DNA from: DATJPR01 sp035506295
Lineage (GTDB): Bacteria; Bacteroidota; Ignavibacteria; UBA10030; UBA6906
DNA length: 64,000 nt
Assembly (NCBI GenBank): GCA_035506295.1
Contig: DATJPR010000044.1
Span: 1 to 64,000, forward strand
Reading direction: 5' to 3'
Shown here piece after piece: positions 43,674-52,780 of this stretch. The notes under the pieces are model-generated. The model did not search any database, was not told the DNA's origin, and saw only the letters and a list, made by a program, of their open reading frames with translations. Position numbers and translations under genes: made by a program. The stretch's first letter is position 1, and each line of letters starts with the position of its first letter.

Positions 43674-46016
43674 ATGGATCTCGGAATTCGCGCGCATGGC
43701 TCCCATGCGGCTTCGCAAGACCGGAAGCTGCAGGATTACATCGCCATCATCAATCGCGGGCGGTGGATCATCCTTGGAGCTCTGGGGGTCGGTATGCTGC
43801 TTGCGTTTATCATCAATAAGGTGGTCGACCCTGTCTACCGGGCAAGCGCGCAGGTGCTTATCAATACTCGTGAGATGCAATCGACGATCTTTCTTGACGC
43901 CGCGCGCCCGGACGGAATGAAGAATATCACCCAGAACGAGCTGCAGATGCTGAATTCCACGACGCTCGCCGATACAGTCGCGGCGCGTCTGCTGGCGGTG
44001 CGGTATGCTGACAAGGAGAACAAACGCCTTCTGCCGATCATCCAGTACGGCAAAGGGGACCAGTTCCCCGATTCCGTCGCCACTCTCCGTGAAATCTCCG
44101 GTCGGCTGAGCGCCGATGTGGATTTCGATCCGGTTCGCGAGTCGGACGTCATCACCATCTCCGCGAAGAGCAAAGACCCCGTCGAAGCGTCGATCATGGC
44201 CAATACCTATGCCGAGGCCTACCGCGACAGGAACATCTACCTCAGCCGCACGAAGACACGATCGTTCAGGGAATTCCTTGACGAGCAGGCTGGCGAGAAA
44301 CGCAAAGAGTTGAACCAGACGGAACAGACTCTGCAGGCCTTCATGGAGAAGAAGGGGATCGTGTCTCTCGATGAGGAATCCAAGAACGTCATCGAGAAAC
44401 TCTCGCAGCTGGAGGCAAACCGCGACGCGACGAATATCCAGGTCCAGGAGCTGTCGAAAGAACTCGCCTCCTATGAGGAGCAGCTCCCCCAGCAGGAAAC
44501 GAATGCTGCCCGCGTGATGGGTGAAGCGAATGACCCGTACATCAAATTGCTGCAGGAACAGATTGCCAAGCTCGAGGTCCAGCGTGACGTCACCGTCGCG
44601 CAGAACCCGTCCTCGATGGGCCGGGACATCCTGAATGAGAAGGTGAAGGAAATCGATCTGCAGATTCAGGCCCTGACCCAGAAACTGCAGAAGCGGACAG
44701 ACGCTTTCTTGCGGAACCTCACGCCTTCCCAGGGCGGTCAGGGAATGGACGCGACGAGCTATCTGCAGAACATCAAGCAGAAAATCGTCGAGACGCAGGT
44801 TCAGTTGCAGGCGCTCCAGGCGAAGAAGCGCGCGCTCGACGATGTGATCCGGCAATACGAGGGGCAGTTCGACCGCATTCCCCAGACGAGCATGGAACTT
44901 GCGCGGCTGCAGCGGACCCGGCAAAGCGACGAGAAGCTGTTCCTCGTCCTGCAGGAGAAATATAACGAAGCGAATATTACCGAGCAGTCGAACCTCGGCT
45001 ATATCGAGATTATCGAACCTGCTTCCGTTCCGTTCCGACCCTCGAGCCCCAAACAGCTTGTGAACCTGATGCTGGGAGCGATCTTCGGCCTCGCCATAGG
45101 CTTCGGTTTTGTGTTCGTGAAGGAGTATACCGATGTCCGTGTGCAGACGGTGGACGATCTCAAGCGGCGGAACATGAAAGTGATTGCCACTGTGGCATCG
45201 ATGGGCTCGAGCGTGCAGAACTTCGATGCTATGGCAAAGGGGAAAGGGGAAAAGAAAGGGCTCGATCCCCACATTGTTATGCACTACTATCCCTTCTCCC
45301 CCGTGGCGGAATCCTACCGGCAATTGCGGACGAACCTCCAGTTCGCACATGAAACCAATGCGCCCAAAGTCCTCATGGTGTCGAGTCCGATGCCCGGCGA
45401 AGGAAAATCCACGACGGTGGCCAATCTCGCCATTGCCTTCGCCCAATCGGGGCGAAAGGTGCTCCTCATCGATGCGGACCTGAGAAAACCGACAGCCGAT
45501 ACGCTCTTCGGCACGCGGAGAGAGCCAGGCCTGTCGGACGTCCTCTCGGGCGCGTCCGTGATCCAGGCGGCGGTGCAATCCACGGTGGTGGAGAATCTGA
45601 GTCTCCTTCCGTGCGGCGTCATTCCTCCCAACCCGTCGGAAATCCTCGGCTCGGAGAAAATGCGCCAGCTCATCGCCGAGTTCAAGGAGAAGTACGATAT
45701 CGTCCTCCTGGATTCATCCCCCGTCCTTGCCGTGACCGACCCCGCGATTCTGGCGACACTTGCCGATGCGGTGATTCTTGTGGTGTCGGCCGGCGCATCG
45801 CGCGTGCAGAATCTCGAACATGCGTACGAAATCCTGACCAACGTCGGCGGGCAGCTGATCGGGGTGGTGCTGAATAACCTCGATCTGCGCCATTCGTACG
45901 GGTTCGGCTACCGCAGCACGTATGCGCAACGATACGGCCATCAGACACCTCTGTACGCCAAGAAGGGGTCGACGGTCGATAGCGAAAAGCCCGGCGGAAA
46001 CGGAAAAGGGAAATAA
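43674..46016 (+). CDS. Polysaccharide co-polymerase/tyrosine autokinase (Wzc/BY-kinase)
   Basis: This inner-membrane protein controls chain length and export of surface polysaccharide. Its 780 residues have an N-terminal Wzz domain with a first transmembrane helix (about 34-55), a long periplasmic coiled coil (about 190-420), a second transmembrane helix (about 455-475) and a cytoplasmic BY-kinase domain. The kinase has Walker A SSPMPGEGKSTT at residues 570-581, Walker A' LLIDADLRKP and Walker B VLLDSSPVLA. The C-terminus ends in a tail with five Tyr (SYGFGYRSTYAQRYG then LYA), the autophosphorylation cluster. AGAGG supports the ATG at 43674. It is the first gene of a 20-kb locus. Confidence 0.93.
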   Translation: MDLGIRAHGSHAASQDRKLQDYIAIINRGRWIILGALGVGMLLAFIINKVVDPVYRASAQVLINTREMQSTIFLDAARPDGMKNITQNELQMLNSTTLADTVAARLLAVRYADKENKRLLPIIQYGKGDQFPDSVATLREISGRLSADVDFDPVRESDVITISAKSKDPVEASIMANTYAEAYRDRNIYLSRTKTRSFREFLDEQAGEKRKELNQTEQTLQAFMEKKGIVSLDEESKNVIEKLSQLEANRDATNIQVQELSKELASYEEQLPQQETNAARVMGEANDPYIKLLQEQIAKLEVQRDVTVAQNPSSMGRDILNEKVKEIDLQIQALTQKLQKRTDAFLRNLTPSQGGQGMDATSYLQNIKQKIVETQVQLQALQAKKRALDDVIRQYEGQFDRIPQTSMELARLQRTRQSDEKLFLVLQEKYNEANITEQSNLGYIEIIEPASVPFRPSSPKQLVNLMLGAIFGLAIGFGFVFVKEYTDVRVQTVDDLKRRNMKVIATVASMGSSVQNFDAMAKGKGEKKGLDPHIVMHYYPFSPVAESYRQLRTNLQFAHETNAPKVLMVSSPMPGEGKSTTVANLAIAFAQSGRKVLLIDADLRKPTADTLFGTRREPGLSDVLSGASVIQAAVQSTVVENLSLLPCGVIPPNPSEILGSEKMRQLIAEFKEKYDIVLLDSSPVLAVTDPAILATLADAVILVVSAGASRVQNLEHAYEILTNVGGQLIGVVLNNLDLRHSYGFGYRSTYAQRYGHQTPLYAKKGSTVDSEKPGGNGKGK

Positions 46017-46028
46017 CCCCTGCGCTCA

Positions 46029-46047
46029 CTCGCCATCCCGGCGGGTG
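46029..46047. repeat. Palindromic unit related to 7833-7849
   Basis: The minus-strand reading CCCGCCGGGATGGCGAG differs from the CCCGCCAGGATGGCGGG unit at 7833-7849 in two positions. It lies just after the Wzc-like gene's stop. Confidence 0.45.
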
Positions 46048-46109
46048 ACGCGGACAACACACGAAGCACAGCACTTGGACTTCACCATTTCCTGAGAGGC
46101 GGATATCTC

Positions 46110-46628
46110 ATGCAACCTGTAAGAGCACGCACGATTATTGCGGGACTATTTTTCGGCATAGCATTGACGGGGATCGCTCACGCCCAGTTGGAAAATCCGC
46201 TCGGAGGTGGGTTGGGCCTTACCGGATCTTCTCAGGCGGCATATTATCTGATCTCCAAATCCGGGGAAATCACGATGCCGATCAATCTGTGGGGGTATGT
46301 GAAAAATCCCGGGCGGTACGAGGTTCCCATTTCCACGGATCTCGTCCAACTGATTTCGTATGCAGGCGGCCCTTTGGCCGACGCGGATCTGGGCTCGGTG
46401 AAGATCACTCGCATCATCCAGCGGGACAATCAGATCCGGAAGGTGGAGTATACGGTGAATCTCAATCATCTGGAGCGCCTCGACGCGCTGGCGCTGTCTC
46501 TTGAAGCAGGGGATACCATCTACATCGACTCCTTGACCTTCCAAGTAAGAGATATCGTCAATATCATTACCACTGCGGCAATCATTACGGGTTCCGTGGC
46601 GAGCGTTATCTACGCTTCCCGTCACTAA
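46110..46628 (+). CDS. Short SLBB-domain exported protein
   Basis: The 172-residue protein has a signal peptide (about 1-26) and one SLBB domain (about residues 55-145, with VKNPGRYEVPISTDLVQLISYAGG) as found in polysaccharide exporters and lipoproteins. The C-terminal part is hydrophobic (about 150-168). The full Wza-like N-terminal domain and lipobox Cys are missing, so it is not a complete outer-membrane exporter. It probably contacts the export machinery or the polymer. GAGAGG precedes the ATG. Confidence 0.8.
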   Translation: MQPVRARTIIAGLFFGIALTGIAHAQLENPLGGGLGLTGSSQAAYYLISKSGEITMPINLWGYVKNPGRYEVPISTDLVQLISYAGGPLADADLGSVKITRIIQRDNQIRKVEYTVNLNHLERLDALALSLEAGDTIYIDSLTFQVRDIVNIITTAAIITGSVASVIYASRH

Positions 46629-46655
46629 CCGACACTGAACGCACGATTACACAGC

Positions 46656-46689
46656 CGCCCCTCCCCATGATGACTGTTCCGGAGGGGCG
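46656..46689 (+). terminator. GC-rich hairpin after the SLBB gene
   Basis: Nine-base arms CGCCCCTCC at 46656-46664 and GGAGGGGCG at 46681-46689 are complementary around a 16-base loop. The downstream tail is not T-rich, so attenuation or mRNA processing is as likely as full termination. Confidence 0.5.
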
Positions 46690-46787
46690 CGCGTTGTTCG
46701 AGGCTGCGTCAGTCGTGCAAGCATACGAAAAGCCTCGGAACCAGGTGGAAAAACCAAATCCAAGAGTCTCATAACACTCCGTAGACA

Positions 46788-48071
46788 ATGCGGTTCAAGA
46801 TCGTTCTCTTCTTCGCAGTTCTCACATTTCATTCGCTTTCCGGTCTCGTTGCAACGGAGTTCCTACCCTCTTTTCTCTATTCCTTTCGTCTCGCGGGAAT
46901 TGCCGGCGATGCGATCATGATCGCGCTTGGCGCGACCGTGTTGTTTCGCAACAGGGGATACTACGGCGCAAAGGCGTTTCTTTTGTTTTGCTTTGCCTCC
47001 CTGATTACCATTCTCTACCATGAAGACAGCCTCGGTGTCGTTGCCCAGTTGAACGGCTTGCGCCAGCCTCTTCCTTTTCTAGGAGCCCTGGTCTTCGTCC
47101 ACGATGTTGCGAACAATGAACTATGGGCATCGTTCTCAAAATGGTTCACACGCTTCCTGGTGGGATATGCGCTCATTCAGATTCCCGTCTCCGTCTGGCA
47201 ATTCCTGAAATACGGTGCAGGAGACCCTGTCGGTGGCACCTACGGTTTGACAGGAGGAAGTGGCCTGATTACACAGCAGGCTTTTCTTATCAGTTTCTTC
47301 CTGATCGCTTCGTTCGCTGCGTTGCCTGATGGATCCGGCTTCGTTGTGCGGCGCGCCGTGCCGTACTTGGTTCTCCTCATTCCTTGTGCTCTGAACGAGA
47401 CAAAGGTGTCATTTATCCTTCTGCCGGCCTTCATTGTGTTGTTATCGATGACGAGGAAGCAGTGGTACAAGACCATTCCTCTGGTTGCTATTGGTGGTGC
47501 TTTGATCTACCTGCTCAACTTCTACTATAGCAAGACCGCAGAGGATTCATCCAAGATTCTTAACGTCCAGTTTGCAGAAAAATACTTGTATTACGACGTC
47601 CAGGAAGGGGAGGATCTCCCCCGGTTTGCCCGTTTCCCCATCATGTTTCGGCTCATGGATTATGATCCGCTCGAGATTACCATAGGTCTCGGATATGGTT
47701 TGTTTCTGGGAAATGACATTCTTGGCCCCACGCGTCTCACCCGGTCCCTCACCTATCTCCAAGGTTCAAAAATCCTCCTTTTCACCTCGTGGATCCAAGG
47801 GGGGCTTCTTGCCATTCTTATCTTGTGTTTTTCTTCGGCGGTCTTTGTCCGGTCTCCGTACATCCAATCGTTCGCAACGCGACGATTTGCGTACTTCCTT
47901 TTTTTCAGTATCGTCCTCTCATGGTTCTACAACGAGGCGCTTCTCGACCGGGCGTTTGCCCCGATGGTCGCCTACCTGATCGTATGGGCTGAAATGGGGG
48001 GGAAGCAGAGTGAGAGCAGACCCGAGGCCGAATCAGAGGTCACGGCCGTTGAACCGGCCATGTCGGCGTGA
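46788..48071 (+). CDS. Polytopic membrane protein, candidate Wzy-type polymerase/O-antigen ligase
   Basis: The 427-residue protein is hydrophobic throughout, with about 10-11 predicted transmembrane helices. A large loop (about residues 240-330) falls between the later helices, where Wzy/WaaL proteins carry their periplasmic catalytic loop. The position after wzc and SLBB genes supports a polymerase role; the sequence alone does not prove it. The DNA is visibly more AT-rich than its neighbours, which is common for wzy genes and can indicate transfer. The ATG has weak ribosome-binding support. The stop overlaps the next start. Confidence 0.7.
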   Translation: MRFKIVLFFAVLTFHSLSGLVATEFLPSFLYSFRLAGIAGDAIMIALGATVLFRNRGYYGAKAFLLFCFASLITILYHEDSLGVVAQLNGLRQPLPFLGALVFVHDVANNELWASFSKWFTRFLVGYALIQIPVSVWQFLKYGAGDPVGGTYGLTGGSGLITQQAFLISFFLIASFAALPDGSGFVVRRAVPYLVLLIPCALNETKVSFILLPAFIVLLSMTRKQWYKTIPLVAIGGALIYLLNFYYSKTAEDSSKILNVQFAEKYLYYDVQEGEDLPRFARFPIMFRLMDYDPLEITIGLGYGLFLGNDILGPTRLTRSLTYLQGSKILLFTSWIQGGLLAILILCFSSAVFVRSPYIQSFATRRFAYFLFFSIVLSWFYNEALLDRAFAPMVAYLIVWAEMGGKQSESRPEAESEVTAVEPAMSA

Positions 48072-49228
48072 CCTTGATGGCCCCTTCCGAAAGCCTTGAT
48101 CGAAGGATGAAAACACTCCTTATCCTCAACCAGCACCAGTTCGGCTACCTCACCGATTCGTACGCGTGGTGCAAGTATCTCTCACGCGAGTGGCACATCA
48201 CGTATGTCGGATGGGATCATGATGCGAAGAAAGTCGAGATGGAAGGTGTGACGGTGGAATATGTTTCCCGGCGCGGCAGCAAGCCCTTCCGTCTTGCACG
48301 CTACATTCTCACCGCGATCGCCAGTTTGCGGAGACAGGATTACGATGCCGTGCTCATCGTGTACTTTGCAGGAGCATCGTGCTTCCTTCCCTGGGTCGCG
48401 CGGCGGCGCACCATGATCGATGTGCGGACCGGATCCGACCGGCCGGGCTGGTTCCGGAGGGAATTCGAGAATGCGCTCCTGCGATTCGAATGCCTGCTGT
48501 TCCGTGAACGATCCATCGTTTCAAAGAGTCTTCAGAACTTTCTCTCTCTCGGAAGGATGCGTTTCCTGGTTCTCCCGTTGGGTGGGGAGAATGTCAGCTT
48601 GCCGCCGAAGATCTTCGACGCTCTCCACCTCTTCTATGTAGGCACCCTGGAATACCGTAGCATCCACGAGACCGTCCTTGGTCTTGATCGCTGGTGGACC
48701 ACCCGGCGACCCCGGTTCGCTGTATCGTACGACATCGTCGGCAGCGGTCGCGATGAAGAAGAAGCGCTCTTGCGCGCCGCGATTGAGAGGAGCCCACTGC
48801 GTGACTCGATCCGGTTCCATGGGAGGCTTCCAAACGCCGAGATTTTCCCTTTTCTCCGGGACTGCAACGTCGGCGTTGCCTACGTCCCCCAAACGGATTT
48901 TTACGATTGCCAACCCTCGACGAAGGTCTTTGAGTACCTTCTGGCGGGGATGCCGGTAATTGCGACAAACACAACGGAAAATGTGCGCGTCATCAACGCA
49001 GGGAATGGGGCAGTAATCGAAGATACGATTGAAGGATTCAGCGAGGGTCTTGAACAGATTTCATCCCGCCTCACGGATTTTGATTCCCGTGCCATCACGG
49101 AAGCGAGCCAGCAGTACTCATGGGAGGAAATCGTGAAGAATGTCCTTGCTCCGAAACTCAATGCGCTGGCAGGCGCCGGCGCTCACGATGGAGTCGCTTT
49201 GCACGAACCGGGTATCGTTAATCGCTGA
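48068..49228 (+). CDS. Glycosyltransferase (GT4-like, GT-B fold)
   Basis: This enzyme is predicted to add one sugar of the repeat unit from a nucleotide-sugar donor. The C-terminal half shows the GT4 pattern: LHLFYVGTLEYRS, RFHGRLPNAEIFPFLRDCNVGVAYVP, and the donor-binding PSTKVFEYLLAGMPVIATNT with the E-x7-E-type spacing. The N-terminal domain starts TLLILNQHQFGYL. Start options are GTG 48068 (overlapping the previous stop), ATG 48077 and ATG 48107; none has a clear Shine-Dalgarno. Sugar specificity is unknown. Confidence 0.85.
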   Translation: MTLMAPSESLDRRMKTLLILNQHQFGYLTDSYAWCKYLSREWHITYVGWDHDAKKVEMEGVTVEYVSRRGSKPFRLARYILTAIASLRRQDYDAVLIVYFAGASCFLPWVARRRTMIDVRTGSDRPGWFRREFENALLRFECLLFRERSIVSKSLQNFLSLGRMRFLVLPLGGENVSLPPKIFDALHLFYVGTLEYRSIHETVLGLDRWWTTRRPRFAVSYDIVGSGRDEEEALLRAAIERSPLRDSIRFHGRLPNAEIFPFLRDCNVGVAYVPQTDFYDCQPSTKVFEYLLAGMPVIATNTTENVRVINAGNGAVIEDTIEGFSEGLEQISSRLTDFDSRAITEASQQYSWEEIVKNVLAPKLNALAGAGAHDGVALHEPGIVNR

Positions 49229-49258
49229 TCACAGGGCCTCAGAGAACGTGGAACCAGC

Positions 49259-50320
49259 ATGGGCTCGAAGTTCGCCACAAGACTGAAGACCGAATACAAG
49301 AAAATGATGAGGGATTTCCCTGCGCCAGTCCGGAGAGTGGTGGGGATGGTGGATTATGCCCGGACAAGCCGGATCAAGACGTATCGCGACCCGGTGCAAC
49401 ACCCCTCGAATGTCTTTGGGCGGGGCGTTGTGTCATTTTCGCTCGACTTCGAACTCGCGTGGGCGTGGCAGTACTCGCTGAGAAACGACCTCGATTATGT
49501 TTCGATCGGCCTGCGAGAGCGGGCGCAGGTTCCGAAGATCATCGATCTTCTGGACGCATACCAGATTCCATCGACGTGGGCGACCGTCGGTCATCTGTTT
49601 TTGAGTTCGTGTACCAGGGATGCCTCGGGCCGCGCGCATCCCGAAATCCCCCCTGTCCCTCCGTTTCGAACGGAAAACTGGAAGTACGGCGGCGGCGATT
49701 GGTTCCGCAACGATCCATGTACCGATCTGCGCCGGGGTCCCGCCTGGTACGCCCCCGACCTGATCGAGAAGATCCTGCATGCAAAAGTCCGGCATGAAAT
49801 CGGATGTCATGGGTTTTCGCACATCGGTCTCGGTCCATATTGCCCTGCGGAGGTGGTGCGGGCGGAGGTCGAGGCTTGCGCGGCTGCGATGAAGCCCTTC
49901 GGTCTGGTTCCGACGACTCTGGTCTTCCCCGGCAATTCGGAAGGCCACTATAATGAACTGATCGCAGGCGGTATCCGCATTGTCCGCTCGTTCCCGGATC
50001 CTTCGGTGCGCGTGTCGTTGCCCCTCCGCCGACCCGATGGGCTCTGGGCAATTCCCACGTCATCCGCACTCGAACGGGGGACGGCATGGACGATGGCGGA
50101 GCGGCTGTCTCGATTGAAACGGTATGTCGACATCGCCGCGGAAAAAAGGCTCTCCGCGCATTTCTGGTATCATCCTTCGATGGATGAAGCGGAGATCAGG
50201 GATCTGCTGGTGCCGCTCCTGACGTATTGTGCGGAGCGAAGAGACCGCGGGGACATCTCGGTTCTCACCATGCGCGACATGGTGGCACAAATGAAAAACG
50301 ACGTCTGTGCCCGAACCTAA
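49259..50320 (+). CDS. Polysaccharide deacetylase (NodB-like)
   Basis: This enzyme is predicted to remove N- or O-acetyl groups from sugar residues of the polymer or its precursor. The 353 residues contain a NodB-like fold with the first motif SLDFELAWAW (in place of TFDD) and the metal-binding HGFSHIGLG (H-x3-H) near residue 185. The unusual first motif is shared by a subfamily found in polysaccharide clusters. No signal peptide is obvious, so a cytoplasmic role on precursors is possible. Its end overlaps the next glycosyltransferase by 14 bases. Confidence 0.85.
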   Translation: MGSKFATRLKTEYKKMMRDFPAPVRRVVGMVDYARTSRIKTYRDPVQHPSNVFGRGVVSFSLDFELAWAWQYSLRNDLDYVSIGLRERAQVPKIIDLLDAYQIPSTWATVGHLFLSSCTRDASGRAHPEIPPVPPFRTENWKYGGGDWFRNDPCTDLRRGPAWYAPDLIEKILHAKVRHEIGCHGFSHIGLGPYCPAEVVRAEVEACAAAMKPFGLVPTTLVFPGNSEGHYNELIAGGIRIVRSFPDPSVRVSLPLRRPDGLWAIPTSSALERGTAWTMAERLSRLKRYVDIAAEKRLSAHFWYHPSMDEAEIRDLLVPLLTYCAERRDRGDISVLTMRDMVAQMKNDVCART

Positions 50321-51416
50321 AGAAGCAGAGCTACCGCTCCGGATCCTCGTGGGCGTGGTCAATCCCAACCGCGCGGGAGGCGTATTTGCGACCGAGGGAC
50401 CGTTCCTCGAAGAGTTGCGAAGCAGAGCAGGCGTGCATGTAGCGACCTTTCCGTATGGAGGGTTGTCGGGGTACGAATCGACGCTCCGAAAGTCCTGGAG
50501 GCTTGTTCTTGATCTCCTGCGGTTTGCGTTTGCCGTTCTTCGTGAGCGTCCCGATGTCGTTCATTTGAATTCGGCGTTCGACAGTCGTGCCCTTTTCAGG
50601 GATACGGGGTACGTCTTCTTCGCGCGGCTCCTTGGAGCGCGATTGTTCATTAAGTACCACGGTTCGAGCAAGCTTCTCGCCCGTGAAGCGAAGGGCATGA
50701 AGCGGCGATTGGTGAATTTCGTCTTCCGGGGAGCCCGAAAAATCGGCGTGCTTTCTTCGGAAGAGCGCGAAAACTTCCTCTCCGGAGGACATCCAGGCGA
50801 AAAGATCGTCGTCGTCAAGAATGTTGTCAATGTCGATCGTTTTTCCGGACCCCGGCACGGGAAACCCGGCCCGCCGGAGGTCTTGTTCGTTGCGAGATTT
50901 GTCCCATCGAAGGGGCTTCTGGACGTGATCCGGGCTATGCGGATCGTTGTCGACCGCGGCATTCCGGCGCGTCTTCTGTGCGTCGGCGATGGGCAGGAAA
51001 TGGAGGCCGCTCTCGGGCTCGTCCGGACGCTTGGCCTTGCCGACGCGGTGAGCTTCCAGGGATATGTCCCTGAGCCCGAGACAACAGACTACTACTTGAC
51101 ATCATCGATGCTTGTCCTGCCGACGCGGACCGAAGGCTTCTCCATGACCATCTTTCAGGCGGTCGCAGCCGGGCTGCCGGTGGTGACGACGAAAATCCGT
51201 GCTGCCGCCGACTATCTTGTAGAACCCGACAATTGTCTCTGGATCGATCCGGGGGATGAGAAAGGGATTGCAGCAAAGATCATTGAGGTGCTCGGCAGCG
51301 CCGACCTGCGATCATCCATGGAACGAAACAACCGGGCACTGGCCCGCGCGTTTGTGCCTCTGCGTGTCGTCGATGAATACCTGCACGTCTACCGGGAAAT
51401 TGTAAGCCACTGTTGA
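50307..51416 (+). CDS. Glycosyltransferase family 4
   Basis: This is a GT-B fold transferase of 369 residues. The first domain has NRAGGVFATEGPFLEEL and DVVHLNSAFDSRALFRD. The second domain has VLFVARFVPSKGLLDVIRAM, LLCVGDGQEMEAAL, VSFQGYVPE and the donor motif LPTRTEGFSMTIFQAVAAGLPVV (E-x7-E). The acceptor and donor are unknown. The start is a GTG inside the deacetylase gene. The stop overlaps the next frame. Confidence 0.9.
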   Translation: MPEPKEAELPLRILVGVVNPNRAGGVFATEGPFLEELRSRAGVHVATFPYGGLSGYESTLRKSWRLVLDLLRFAFAVLRERPDVVHLNSAFDSRALFRDTGYVFFARLLGARLFIKYHGSSKLLAREAKGMKRRLVNFVFRGARKIGVLSSEERENFLSGGHPGEKIVVVKNVVNVDRFSGPRHGKPGPPEVLFVARFVPSKGLLDVIRAMRIVVDRGIPARLLCVGDGQEMEAALGLVRTLGLADAVSFQGYVPEPETTDYYLTSSMLVLPTRTEGFSMTIFQAVAAGLPVVTTKIRAAADYLVEPDNCLWIDPGDEKGIAAKIIEVLGSADLRSSMERNNRALARAFVPLRVVDEYLHVYREIVSHC

Positions 51417-51448
51417 TTCACAGGAGGAGGGGTCTTCCCTTCGCGATC

Positions 51449-52771
51449 ATGGAAAATATTGGGCTCAAGAAACCGAATTCAGCTTCAGGCAAGCCCGCCG
51501 TCTCCGGTGCGAGCTTGGAGAAGATCCACATGCCGCAATTTGCGGCGGAGGTGTCGGACACCTCCTTCGGTCTTCGCGGGTACGTCGTCGTCGACATGAC
51601 CATCGACGGGCACGCTTGCGGCGGCCTGAGGCTGACGATGGATGTTGACAGAGATCATATCGCCTCACTCGCGCGGGGGATGACCCTGAAATACGGCTTC
51701 AGCGGTATGGCGCAAGGGGGCGCCAAGGCCGGGATCGTGGGCGACCCCGATATGCCTTCAGAGGTCAAGAGGACCCTCCTCCGACGTTTCGGCGAGCTCA
51801 TCGGTCCTATGCTGAAATCCGGATACTATATTTCGGGTCCGGACATGAATGTAACCCACGAAGATATCGATGAACTTCTTGCCGGGGCGGGGTTGACCGT
51901 ACCTCGCGGTCGGCGAAGGAAGGGAAAAAAGTCCGGATTGTTCACCGCGATGGGGGTGATGGTTGCCATCGAAGCCGCGGCATCCGAGAAAAAGATCGAT
52001 CTCTCGAAATCCCGTATCGCCATCGAGGGTTACGGCTCCGTGGGAAGCGCTCTCGGGTGGCTGATCACCCACAACTTCGGGGCGACGGTCGTCGCGGTTT
52101 CGACGACGAAGGGCGCCCTGTACAATCGCCAGGGACTTGACGTGAACAAGATGATGGACCTGCGCGAACGCTACGGGAATGAGTTCGTCCTCCACTACGA
52201 CGGAGCCGAACGGATCGATCTGGAGGACATCTTCCTGCTCGATGTCGAGGTGCTTTCTCCCTGCGCGCGACAGTTCAGCATCACCGCCGAGAATGCTCCG
52301 CGCATCGCGGCTCCGCTGGTCGTGCCGGGAGCGAACACACCGGTGACAGCCGAGGCAGACGAGATTCTTCACCAACGCGGGATTCTTTCGGTCCCTTACT
52401 TTGCGGCGAATTGCGGCGGGGTCATCGGGAACAGGATGGAGGTGCTCGGAGTCTCGGACGTGTACATTGAAGGATACCTCAGGGCACACAATGTCCCCAG
52501 GATCAAGCAGCTGATCCAACGATCCGCGGCATCGAATATTCCTCCAGAGATCCTCGCGGAGGAATATGCGTTGCGACGGTTTGCCGAAACGAAGAAGAAC
52601 GCGGAAGAGTATGAAGGCGTGTCCCGATGGTACGCGGCCGGCCTTCAAGTGGTCAGGCACGGTTGGGTCCCGGAAGGAATGCTCCGTCTCATGGCGCCTA
52701 TGTATTTCGAGCGCGGTGCCGAGCGCGATCTTTCCATTGAACGGTATCTTCCCCAGGACGTTTCTTTGTAG
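51449..52771 (+). CDS. Glu/Leu/Phe/Val dehydrogenase family protein in the polysaccharide locus
   Basis: This is a member of the amino acid dehydrogenase superfamily, which interconverts amino acids and 2-oxo acids with NAD(P). The 440 residues contain the substrate-domain glycine-rich MAQGGAKAGI with Lys93 and the Rossmann segment IEGYGSVGSALGWL from residue 192. SCARQF, GANTPVTAEAD and the late AANCGGVIGNRMEV are also typical of the family. An AGGAGGAGG stretch lies 18 bases before the ATG at 51449, farther than usual; a TTG at 51413 would overlap the previous gene. Its presence among glycosyltransferases is unusual and suggests a role in making or modifying a polymer component. Confidence 0.88.
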   Translation: MENIGLKKPNSASGKPAVSGASLEKIHMPQFAAEVSDTSFGLRGYVVVDMTIDGHACGGLRLTMDVDRDHIASLARGMTLKYGFSGMAQGGAKAGIVGDPDMPSEVKRTLLRRFGELIGPMLKSGYYISGPDMNVTHEDIDELLAGAGLTVPRGRRRKGKKSGLFTAMGVMVAIEAAASEKKIDLSKSRIAIEGYGSVGSALGWLITHNFGATVVAVSTTKGALYNRQGLDVNKMMDLRERYGNEFVLHYDGAERIDLEDIFLLDVEVLSPCARQFSITAENAPRIAAPLVVPGANTPVTAEADEILHQRGILSVPYFAANCGGVIGNRMEVLGVSDVYIEGYLRAHNVPRIKQLIQRSAASNIPPEILAEEYALRRFAETKKNAEEYEGVSRWYAAGLQVVRHGWVPEGMLRLMAPMYFERGAERDLSIERYLPQDVSL

Positions 52772-52780
52772 GACACGAGC

